A stretch of DNA of 5,444 bases from Acidimicrobiales bacterium (GCA_017883125.1 JADGOD010000149.1:1-5444); one strand, 5' to 3'. Shown: positions 1-5,218, counted from the stretch's first letter. Made by a program: numbers and translations. Notes: a model not told the origin generated them from the letters alone.

Positions 1-1064
1 CTGAAGCGCCACTTGCAGCACACGTCGCCCGGGTCCTTGCGGGGCGGGATGGCCAGGATCTCGACCTTCATGTTCGGGTTGTACATCTTGGTTGTCTGGA
101 TCATGGACTTCGGGCACGTGGAGTGGCAGTTCTTCTCCAAGATGTCGGGACGTTCCATCGCCTCCCACTGAGCGGCAGCCACGCAGCGGTTGTAGGTCAT
201 GATGCCGACCTCGGGCTCCGGCATCTCAAAGTTGAGGTCGAAGGCCTTGCCCGGCATGGCGGTGGCGTCGACCTGGAGGTCCTTCATCCAGTCAGCGACC
301 GTGTTCCCGCTGATGCCCAGGTACTCAGCCTTGAGCTTCATGACCCCAGGGAGCACCAGATCGCCCCAGAGCACCCACTGGATGTCGAACATCTCTTCGA
401 GCCCGTAGCGGACCGTGATCTGCGTGGCCCACGCCTCGATGCACTGCAGCAGGTACTCGTGGCTCCCGAGGAGCCAGCGGACCAACTGCTCCTTGGAGAG
501 CTCGACGGTGCTCGCACCAGGCGTGAACAGCCCGGTGTAGACGACGCGGGTCCCGACCCGGTCCTCCTCGCCGACCTGGGTGTTCGGGTCGTTGTAGACG
601 ATGCCAGCGGGGAGGAACTCGCTCTTCCAGCGCTCGAGCTCTGGTGCCACCTGGTCGTTCCAGGCGGTCCACTCGATCTCGGCCATCGTCTCGGCCCCGA
701 AGCGCTTGACCACCTCAGCGGCCCAGCCGTCGACGCAGAGCAACAGGTAGCGCTCGCTCCAGGGCAGGAACTTGATGGCCAGAGCCTCCTTCGAGAAGTC
801 GGTGAAGCGCAGGTCCGCCCGGTAGGGGCCGCTGTAGTCGGGCAGCTCCGCGCCCGAGTCGACGTCGAGCTGCTGGCGGATGTCGAGGTCGCCTCTCTGG
901 TACGTGACGTTGTCGTCGACACGAGGGAACTTCTGGAAGTTGTTGAGATCGACCCCAAGGGCCAGCGTGAAGTCATCGGCGATGACTCCCTCTTCAAGAT
1001 GGGCTCCTGGCTTTCGGATCTCGAGGAACTCGTCAAGCTGTGGTTCGAGCGTTGGTTCTGACAC
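1..1064 (-). CDS. Trp/Cys-rich DUF6125 / ATC-hydrolase-like protein with duplicated helical module (partial, 3' end off window)
   Basis: Reading the minus strand from the GTG at 1064-1062 gives 354 uninterrupted codons to the window edge, so the C-terminus is missing. The protein begins MSEPTLEPQLDEFLEIRKPG. An acidic N-terminal part (1-85) is followed by two related modules at about 90-151 and 189-250. Both fit the pattern SKE-L, YLL-C, W, R-(F/Y)-G, W-W, K-E-(F/Y)-L. The C-terminal part is Cys-rich: C294, C313, C317 (NCHSTCP) and C349-C350 in a GDVCCKWRF ending. From memory this resembles proteins annotated DUF6125 or L-2-amino-thiazoline-4-carboxylic acid hydrolase-like, in which a W-rich helical part precedes a C-terminal Cys region. 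That family call is tentative and no catalytic role is proven. The GTG is preferred because it lies about 46-50 nt below a good promoter and just after a G-rich tract (1077-1071) that may act as a weak Shine-Dalgarno site. The reading frame stays open upstream to about 1155. The gene is divergent from the TetR gene and probably controlled by it. Coding is near certain; function is unknown. Confidence 0.85.
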   Translation of the reverse strand, partial: MSEPTLEPQLDEFLEIRKPGAHLEEGVIADDFTLALGVDLNNFQKFPRVDDNVTYQRGDLDIRQQLDVDSGAELPDYSGPYRADLRFTDFSKEALAIKFLPWSERYLLLCVDGWAAEVVKRFGAETMAEIEWTAWNDQVAPELERWKSEFLPAGIVYNDPNTQVGEEDRVGTRVVYTGLFTPGASTVELSKEQLVRWLLGSHEYLLQCIEAWATQITVRYGLEEMFDIQWVLWGDLVLPGVMKLKAEYLGISGNTVADWMKDLQVDATAMPGKAFDLNFEMPEPEVGIMTYNRCVAAAQWEAMERPDILEKNCHSTCPKSMIQTTKMYNPNMKVEILAIPPRKDPGDVCCKWRF

Positions 1065-1115
1065 GGTGCACCCCCCGGTGTTGTGTTGGCTCAACGGTTT
1101 CTGCCAACGAGTTCG

Positions 1116-1139
1116 GAGGCTAGACGATCGTCTAGCCTC
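1116..1139. promoter_or_regulatory. Perfect 24-bp palindromic operator, probable TetR binding site
   Basis: The twelve-base arm GAGGCTAGACGA is followed immediately by its exact reverse complement TCGTCTAGCCTC, with no mismatch and no spacer. It lies in the 100-bp gap between the divergent DUF6125-like gene and the TetR gene, ending 25 bp before the TetR start. Length and position are typical of TetR-family operators. It covers the minus-strand spacer and -10 and would overlap the -35 region of the TetR promoter, so both autoregulation and repression of the divergent gene are plausible. A further half-site-like GGCTAGC lies at 1150-1156. Binding itself is inference. Confidence 0.75.
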
Positions 1140-1145
1140 GGTCAA
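1117..1145 (-). promoter_or_regulatory. Promoter of the DUF6125-like gene
   Basis: On the minus strand TTGACC (1145-1140) is followed by a 17-nt spacer and TAGCCT (1122-1117). The -35 matches the housekeeping consensus at five of six positions and the -10 fits the actinobacterial TANNNT form. Transcription would start near 1110, giving a leader of about 45-50 nt to the GTG at 1064. The palindrome at 1116-1139 fills the spacer and -10, so a bound repressor would block polymerase. Confidence 0.6.
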
Positions 1146-1152
1146 GGGTGGC

Positions 1153-1158
1153 TAGCAT
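1153..1158 (+). promoter_or_regulatory. Candidate -10 of the TetR gene, giving a leaderless transcript
   Basis: TAGCAT fits TANNNT and ends 6 nt before the GTG at 1165, so transcription would begin at or next to the first base of the start codon. No Shine-Dalgarno sequence is visible in front of this GTG, which agrees with a leaderless mRNA, common in actinobacteria. The corresponding -35 position (about 1130-1135, GTCTAG) is poor and overlaps the operator. Confidence 0.35.
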
Positions 1159-1164
1159 TGGTCG

Positions 1165-1755
1165 GTGGCTTCCAAAGGGATCACTGGCAACGCGTCGTCA
1201 CGGTCCACGCCGCTGAGCGCCGTGCAAGAGCGAACGGTCGGTGCAGCCCTCGAGCTCTTCGCCAGGCACGGCGTCGCTGGTACCTCCTTTCAGATGATCG
1301 CTGACGCGCTCGGCGTGACGAAGGCGGCCATTTATCACCAGTTCAAGACCAAGGAAGCCATCGTCATCGCAGCGGCCGAGGACGAACTCGCGAGGGTCGA
1401 GACGGCGATCGAAGCTGCCGAGAATGAAGCGAGTCCCGCGCTTGCGCGCGACGTTTTGGTAGCCCGTATCGTCGACTTGGCCGTCGAGCGTCGCCGGATG
1501 GAGGGCAGCCTCCTGGGCGACCCCGTCATCGTCAGCTACTTCTCTCACCACGAACCGTTCCGGCGAGTGATGGACCGCCTCTACCGGGTACTCATGGGCG
1601 ATGATGCCGGGCCCGACGGACGGCTCTCCGCCGCGATGCTGACGGCCGCGATCGGCGGTGCCGTCATGCACCCGATCGCCACTGAGCTCGATGATGAAGC
1701 ACTTCGGTCTCAGCTCCTCCGCTTGGCACGCAGGTTCCTTGACCTCCCGACCTGA
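1165..1755 (+). CDS. TetR/AcrR-family transcriptional regulator
   Basis: This 196-residue protein has the usual TetR size. After a Ser/Thr-rich tail (1-18), helix 1 runs from about 20 to 36 (VQERTVGAALELFARHG). The helix-turn-helix follows at about 40-66, with TSFQMIADALG, the turn VTKAA, and IYHQFKTKEAIV, which is the classic TetR signature. Residues 70-196 are mostly helical and form the variable ligand-binding and dimerisation domain, so the inducer cannot be read from sequence. The GTG at 1165 is the probable start; the in-frame GTG at 1222 (residue 20) would remove only the disordered tail. The gene is divergent from the DUF6125-like gene, with a perfect palindrome between them, so it most likely represses that gene and itself. 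No downstream gene follows closely, and the next start is 262 bp away. The family call is firm; target and ligand are inference. Confidence 0.95.
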   Translation: MASKGITGNASSRSTPLSAVQERTVGAALELFARHGVAGTSFQMIADALGVTKAAIYHQFKTKEAIVIAAAEDELARVETAIEAAENEASPALARDVLVARIVDLAVERRRMEGSLLGDPVIVSYFSHHEPFRRVMDRLYRVLMGDDAGPDGRLSAAMLTAAIGGAVMHPIATELDDEALRSQLLRLARRFLDLPT

Positions 1756-1883
1756 AGACAGGACCGAATGTAGGCGTGGCCTAATGATCAGATGAGCTCA
1801 TTCTGTGTTTGCGAACCATCCTCAATGTGCCGGTCTGCCACATCCACCCATTGATAGGGGGCAGGCGCGACCGATTCGGGGTT

Positions 1884-1907
1884 CGGGGTTCGAGTCCCCG
1901 GAGTCCT
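1884..1907 (+). other. tRNA T-arm-like fragment without the rest of a tRNA
   Basis: CGGGG-TTCGAGT-CCCCG (1884-1900) is a perfect 5-bp stem with a canonical seven-base T-loop, including TTC, the conserved purine and A. GAGTCCT follows at 1901-1907, where a 3' acceptor strand would lie. No matching 5' acceptor strand (AGGACTC) or anticodon arm is present in the preceding 90 bases, so this is not an intact tRNA. It could be an integration-site scar, or a chance product of the adjacent TTCGGGG repeats. Confidence 0.3.
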
Positions 1908-1945
1908 GCGACGAGTCTGGGCAATCACAAGTCGTGCGTCGAGGC

Positions 1946-1980
1946 CACACGATTCGTATGACGAGTGTGACTGTTACGTT
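1946..1980 (+). promoter_or_regulatory. Candidate control region of the VOC gene
   Basis: The hexamer TACGTT (1975-1980) fits the actinobacterial TANNNT -10 form and would start transcription about 30 nt before the ATG. The -35 position around 1952 is a poor match. An imperfect inverted repeat with arms CACAC (1946-1950) and GTGTG (1965-1969), plus inner TC/GA pairs, lies where a repressor or activator would sit. It does not resemble the palindrome at 1116-1139, so a different regulator would be expected. Confidence 0.3.
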
Positions 1981-2006
1981 GAGGCCAACGTCAATCGGGG
2001 TGACTT

Positions 2007-2012
2007 GAGGAG
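2007..2012 (+). promoter_or_regulatory. Ribosome binding site of the VOC gene
   Basis: GAGGAG lies 5 nt before the ATG at 2018 and fixes that start. Confidence 0.75.
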
Positions 2013-2017
2013 CGGCC

Positions 2018-2854
2018 ATGCCTGGAGAGATCGAGGTTCAGCGTGTCGTGCACGTGATCCACTCCGTCTGGGATTACCACGCCTGCCGTGTGAAGTACAT
2101 GGACGTCTTTGGGGCGTTGGTGTTCGCAGAGGGCTACAACGAGGTTGCTGATCGCGACATGAACCTGTTCTACGTGGGCGACTTCATGATCGAGCCCATG
2201 GCTCCACGAGACCAGCCCGCGGTGTACCGGCAGTACCTGGAACGATACGGCGAGGGCTGGCATTCGCTTGAGTTCCGAGTCCCCGATATGGAATCGGCAC
2301 TCGCGAAGCTCCGGGAGCGTGGCATCCGGTACTCGGACTACGTAGCGTTCACGCATCCCAAGGACAGCTTCGGCATGATGATCGAACTGTTCGCAGGACC
2401 CATGCCGAACGACCCGTTCGAGTACTCCGGCTGGAGCTCCACCTGGTACGCGGGGAACCCGATGTCGCTGGAGGGGCTTTCGGCGATCATTATCGGCGTG
2501 AGGGATCTAGGGGGATCCCGCGATTTTCTTGTTGATCTGTGGGGTGCGGAGGTGGTCGAAGAGGACAGCGTGACCGACCCCGAGCCCCTCGACCGGTGCC
2601 ACCTCCAGATAGCGGGCACGCCGCTGCTGCTTGTGACTCCGACTGGGGACGCCGGACCGGTGAGCGATCACATCGCCAATCGGAACGAGGGCATCTACTC
2701 GATGGCTTGGAGAGTAGGCAGCCTTGACCAAGCGGCTGACCGCCTCGCTTCGCTCGGCGTGAAGACGGAGGCGGGCACGAGCGTCCTTGGCGGCATCTCG
2801 ATCGATCCCGGCGAGTTCTTCGGCGCACGTCACGAGCTCGTCGAGTATCGCTGA
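2018..2854 (+). CDS. Two-domain VOC superfamily (glyoxalase/extradiol-dioxygenase fold) protein
   Basis: This 278-residue protein has two tandem vicinal-oxygen-chelate domains, at about 8-126 and 151-277. In the first domain, VVHVIH (H12), MIEPMAP (E59), GWHSLEFRVPD (H82) and MMIELFAG (E123) fall where VOC enzymes carry metal ligands, so it may bind a divalent metal. The second domain keeps the fold pattern (LSAIIIGVRDLGGSRDFLVDLWG, ARHELVEYR). However, the His positions look replaced, by about S155 and by Y227 in GIYSMAWRV, which leaves only E273. Members of the superfamily include glyoxalase I, methylmalonyl-CoA epimerase, extradiol dioxygenases and antibiotic-binding proteins, and the sequence does not choose among them. 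The ATG follows a strong GAGGAG site. The gene appears to stand alone, between a long control region and a structured 3' region. The fold assignment is firm; substrate and reaction are unknown. Confidence 0.9.
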   Translation: MPGEIEVQRVVHVIHSVWDYHACRVKYMDVFGALVFAEGYNEVADRDMNLFYVGDFMIEPMAPRDQPAVYRQYLERYGEGWHSLEFRVPDMESALAKLRERGIRYSDYVAFTHPKDSFGMMIELFAGPMPNDPFEYSGWSSTWYAGNPMSLEGLSAIIIGVRDLGGSRDFLVDLWGAEVVEEDSVTDPEPLDRCHLQIAGTPLLLVTPTGDAGPVSDHIANRNEGIYSMAWRVGSLDQAADRLASLGVKTEAGTSVLGGISIDPGEFFGARHELVEYR

Positions 2855-3281
2855 CCCTCATCAAGGCCCACATGCAGGACTGATCTGCTCGGCCTATCGG
2901 CGATCTCACACCGCACCAGGGTTTCGATGACGCCCGGGCAGTTTATGCCGAGCCGGCCGGGGCTGAATGGGATCAGCCCCCTGCCCTTCGGGCCCGTCGG
3001 CTACGGCATGGTCGGTGATCAACCCCATCGGCATAGCGGCCGCGACCTCCATTGCCCCATAAGTTAGGGACGACCCTCGCAGTTCGAGGCCGGGTGGGTC
3101 TATCTCCCCTCATTCACAGGGGGACACGCCGGTGGCCCTCGGATCTCGGCCCTCAACAAGAGGCCGGAGGCAAACATCGCATCGAGGTCTGTCGACGCGA
3201 GAGAAGATGCCCGGCGCAGGGTCGTTGGGGGCTCAGCAGCGAATCAGCAAGGTGCCATCGAACGCCGGGTCGGTGAGGCAT
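2855..3281. other. Structured intergenic region between convergent VOC and cupin genes
   Basis: No gene is firmly supported here. The part from 2944 to 3036 is rich in inverted repeats and could terminate transcription from either side, although no T-tract follows any stem. A small hairpin with CCCCT/AGGGG arms lies at 3106-3122. A 46-codon frame from the ATG at 2927 to the TAG at 3065-3067 has an AGGG five bases upstream. It is in frame with the VOC gene past its TGA, but I recognise nothing in it. 3125-3281 shows nothing notable. Confidence 0.55.
2945..3009. terminator. Branched inverted-repeat element, possible bidirectional terminator or structured RNA
   Basis: The outer stem pairs ATGCCG (2945-2950) with CGGCAT (3004-3009) and AGCC (2951-2954) with GGCT (2999-3002), with a single bulged A at 3003. 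Inside it lie a perfect 8-bp hairpin, GGGGCTGA/TCAGCCCC (2959-2980, loop of 6), and a short GCCC-TTC-GGGC hairpin (2983-2993). The result is a three-way junction. It sits 90 bp after the VOC stop and 272 bp beyond the cupin stop on the opposite strand. The stems are seen directly; a terminator role is inferred from position only. Confidence 0.35.
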
Positions 3282-3815
3282 CTATTGGGCATTGGCCACG
3301 AAGGTTGGGCTCGTCGGCTCGCCTGCCCACCGCTGTCGGTTGGCCTCGATGGTCTGGGCCATTGCTTGCCACCGAGCCGGGCTTACATCTGCGAGGGTGA
3401 TGTCAAACTGCTCCGCCCCATGGCGGACCTCCAGGACTTCGACGCCCTCCGGCCCCGCGCTGTACTGATACGGGGCTCCGGCCGGGACGAAGAAGGAGTC
3501 GCCGGCCCGCAGAACCTGGCTGCCCATGACGGCGCTCCCCGAGATCACGTAGTACATGCAGTCCGCGTTGTGGGTGTGGCGGGGCAGGGGGAAGTTCGCC
3601 TTGAACCAGGCGTGGAGCAGGCTGAATCCGCCAGCATCCCGAACCAGGAGTCTGAGCTCGGAGCCATCGGACGCCCCAGCGTCGACGCTGGCGCTGATCC
3701 CGTGCAACGCCCCTGGAGACACCTCAGATCGCACGAGGAAGTCGGTCTCGTCGACGTCTACCGCCTCTTGGGCCCGAAAGATCGTGATCCCACGCTTGCC
3801 ATTGGCTGCTGTCAC
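3282..3815 (-). CDS. Small single-domain cupin protein
   Basis: This 177-residue protein has one cupin beta-barrel at about 50-135. Cupin motif 1 is seen as FPLPRHTHNADCMYYVISG (H80, H82), but the usual Glu position is occupied by C86 or M87, with D85 nearby. Cupin motif 2 is GDSFFVPAGAPYQY (106-118), where the usual His after PxGxP is Y116. Only two of the four standard metal ligands remain, so it may bind metal atypically or only bind a ligand. Residues 1-45 form an N-terminal extension and 140-177 a helical tail (SPARWQAMAQTIEANRQRW). The GTG at 3815 is chosen because GAAGGAG (3829-3823) lies 7 nt upstream. The longer frame from 3920 adds a 35-residue Arg/Ser-rich stretch with no protein character. 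The gene converges on the VOC gene and lies 401 bp after the DUF2889 gene on the same strand. Substrate unknown. Confidence 0.9.
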   Translation of the reverse strand: MTAANGKRGITIFRAQEAVDVDETDFLVRSEVSPGALHGISASVDAGASDGSELRLLVRDAGGFSLLHAWFKANFPLPRHTHNADCMYYVISGSAVMGSQVLRAGDSFFVPAGAPYQYSAGPEGVEVLEVRHGAEQFDITLADVSPARWQAMAQTIEANRQRWAGEPTSPTFVANAQ

Positions 3816-3822
3816 GACACTG

Positions 3823-3829
3823 CTCCTTC
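3823..3829 (-). promoter_or_regulatory. Ribosome binding site that decides the cupin start
   Basis: GAAGGAG on the minus strand (3829-3823) is a near-perfect Shine-Dalgarno site, 7 nt before the GTG at 3815-3813. A second, out-of-frame GTG lies at 3820-3818. The site favours the 177-residue product over the longer frame starting at 3920. Confidence 0.7.
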
Positions 3830-4066
3830 GCTCTCTGGTGTTCTGGGGACCACTCGCTCGATGCGTAAAGGACCAGCGCGAGAAACGTCCAGGCGCCGAA
3901 GGCTGCTGCCATCCCCTCAACGGCGACCGACGGTTGCCGGTCCACTCGTCAACCCTATTCCTTCGACAAACGATCGAGTGTCCCTGACGTGCCCCATCGA
4001 GACTTCCCCTAGGGGCTCGGTCCGTTCCTCTCTGGCCATGAGGAGGACCGACAGCTCTTCGTCATT

Positions 4067-4128
4067 CGGACCTCGGCTCCGGATCGGGAGACGGAGGTCC
4101 GTCGGCTGCCTGAGGCCTGCGCCGACAG
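4067..4128. terminator. Pair of adjacent hairpins after the DUF2889 gene
   Basis: Read on the minus strand, an 8-bp stem (4128-4121 with 4106-4099, one G-U pair) comes first. A second stem follows (4101-4094 with 4074-4067, plus an inner 4-bp stem 4090-4087 with 4080-4077). The two share bases 4099-4101, so both cannot form completely. They lie 89-150 bp beyond the DUF2889 stop, where a terminator would be expected, but no T-tract follows. The pairing is seen; the role is inference. Confidence 0.3.
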
Positions 4129-4216
4129 CCTCGGTTCGTGTGACCGAGCTCGAGCACGCCCCGGGCGGGCGTCTGCGTGGCGAAGGCTGCTCTCGCGGTG
4201 GGAGCGGCTCCTCGGG

Positions 4217-5218
4217 CTAGTGGTCGCTTGGGATCTTCTCGACGAGGATGGGCGCCTCGGCCAGCGAGCGCAGCGCGTCGTTGAGGTGCGTGCAGCAGTC
4301 GATGCCCTTGAGCAGGTTGAGGACCTCTGCGCGCAGGTCACCCAGGGCCACGCCGACGAGGCGATCGACGTTGCTGGCTGCCCCCGGACACTCGACATAG
4401 GGGAGCACGCGGGGCGTGGCCTCGATGGACTCGACGATCCCGCTCTCGAAATCGGCGGCGGCAGTGAGGCTGTACTCGTGCACGGCGATCTCGGTGCCGT
4501 CGGGCTCCCAGCAGGTGTCGCGGAACATGGCATCGATCTCGATTCTCCGGCCCTCTCGCCACACATCGATCCGCCGAGCGCGCTGCATCGCCATCTGGGG
4601 CGGCTCGTCGAGTGCGTGCCAGCCGAGAGGGTCGCTCACATCGACGAGCGGCGGGACGGCCGCGACACGGGCACCGATCATGGCGAGGGTGCCATCTGCG
4701 TTCAGCGAGGAGGCGCCCGGCCGGAAGCCCGAGCAGATCCCCTGCATCTGAGGGAGGGGGGTCTTGCCGCGGATGTCGGCCAGCTCGGGCAGGTGGTCGA
4801 TCCATCGGGACCAGCCGAAGCCGGCGATGAGCGAGGAGCCCGCCAGGTCGTCGAGGAGCAGGTAGAGCGGTGCCCCCGAGGAGCGCAGCTGAGGGACGAT
4901 CTCCTGGAGGTCGCCACGGAGCTTGCTTCCCCCGCGGGAGCTGACAAGCCGCTCGAGCCCGGGCACGGCGGGCTCGGAGGAGATCGAGGTGATGGTGCGA
5001 TGGAGGTCCACCGTGGCGAGCAGCTCTTGTTCGTCGAGGACCCTGGCCTCCCCGTCGAGGGTGGTCAGCAGGTCCCGGCAGCGCCCGTGCAGCCGGGTCC
5101 CCTTGAAGATGGAGTCGGGCCAGGTCATGAGGATCGTCGACGTCCTGCGGACGGATCCTGGTCGGCGGGCGGGTGGTGCGGCCACCGGCCCGACTGGGGT
5201 GGCGAACACCTCGGTCAT
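4217..5218 (-). CDS. DUF2889 family protein
   Basis: This 333-residue protein matches the remembered pattern of the DUF2889 family over almost its whole length. Conserved blocks in order are DLHRTITSISSEP (71-83), LLDDLAGSSLIAGF (121-134), GICSGFRPGASSL (160-172), DPLGWHAL (196-203), RRIDVW (215-220), IDAMFRDT (228-235), VHEYSLTA (246-253), PRVLPYVECPGAASN (269-283) and CTHLNDALRSLAE (309-321). The invariant-looking His, Asp, Glu and Cys residues in the GICSGFR, MFRD, HEY, ECP and CTHLND blocks hint at an active or metal site. I know of no established reaction for the family. There is no signal peptide or membrane segment, so it is probably cytosolic. The ATG at 5218 has only a weak site upstream. 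The ATG at residue 31 (LMTWPD), where the family-like part begins (TWPDSIFKGTRLHGRCRDL), is a real alternative start. The gene appears monocistronic, 401 bp before the cupin gene. Confidence 0.88.
   Translation of the reverse strand: MTEVFATPVGPVAAPPARRPGSVRRTSTILMTWPDSIFKGTRLHGRCRDLLTTLDGEARVLDEQELLATVDLHRTITSISSEPAVPGLERLVSSRGGSKLRGDLQEIVPQLRSSGAPLYLLLDDLAGSSLIAGFGWSRWIDHLPELADIRGKTPLPQMQGICSGFRPGASSLNADGTLAMIGARVAAVPPLVDVSDPLGWHALDEPPQMAMQRARRIDVWREGRRIEIDAMFRDTCWEPDGTEIAVHEYSLTAAADFESGIVESIEATPRVLPYVECPGAASNVDRLVGVALGDLRAEVLNLLKGIDCCTHLNDALRSLAEAPILVEKIPSDH

Larger units (their letters stand above)
1756..2017. other. Intergenic region between the TetR and VOC genes
   Basis: I see no convincing gene here. 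From left to right it contains a self-complementary TGAGCTCA (1793-1800) flanked by CAGA and TCTG, which might be a weak terminator of the TetR transcript though it lacks a T-tract. Next come two tandem TTCGGGG units (1875-1888) running into a tRNA T-arm look-alike (1884-1900). Then follow an imperfect inverted repeat with CACAC/GTGTG arms (1946-1969), a TACGTT -10-like hexamer (1975-1980) and the ribosome binding site of the VOC gene. Confidence 0.6.
3816..4216. other. Intergenic region between the DUF2889 and cupin genes
   Basis: No gene is firmly supported here. The region holds a hairpin at 4099-4128 (CCGTCGGC against GCCGACAG, one wobble pair). A longer hairpin lies at 4067-4101, with CGGACCTC/GAGGTCCG outer arms and CTCC/GGAG inner arms. 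A palindromic CCCCTAGGGG is at 4006-4015. On the minus strand a 73-codon frame (3945-3724) with one hydrophobic segment overlaps the 5' end of the cupin gene. I find no convincing -35/-10 pair for the cupin gene. Confidence 0.55.

Noticed and set aside
338..1036. 232-codon minus-strand frame
   Set aside because: It is an alternate frame of the DUF6125-like gene, with a Ser/Arg/Thr-rich composition typical of a shifted frame in GC-rich DNA.
123..1061. 312-codon plus-strand frame
   Set aside because: It is antisense to the DUF6125-like gene, whose minus-strand translation has Trp/Cys motifs and an internal repeat. The plus frame reads as low-complexity Val/Leu/Asp/Glu without a family pattern.
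1884..1908. Complete tRNA gene
   Set aside because: Only the T-arm is present. No complementary 5' acceptor strand, D-arm or anticodon arm can be built in the preceding 90 bases.
2490..2909. 139-codon minus-strand frame over the VOC gene
   Set aside because: It is Arg/Ser-rich shadow sequence antisense to a well-supported two-domain protein.
3816..3920. 35-residue N-terminal extension of the cupin
   Set aside because: It has no ribosome binding site at 3920 and no cupin-like content, whereas a strong GAAGGAG precedes the GTG at 3815.
3132..4220. 362-codon plus-strand frame spanning the cupin gene and both flanks
   Set aside because: It is antisense to the cupin gene, shows no domain pattern, and runs equally through non-coding flanks.
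4009..4566. 185-codon minus-strand frame across the DUF2889 3' end
   Set aside because: It is an alternate frame inside DUF2889 with a Ser/Arg/Pro-rich product.
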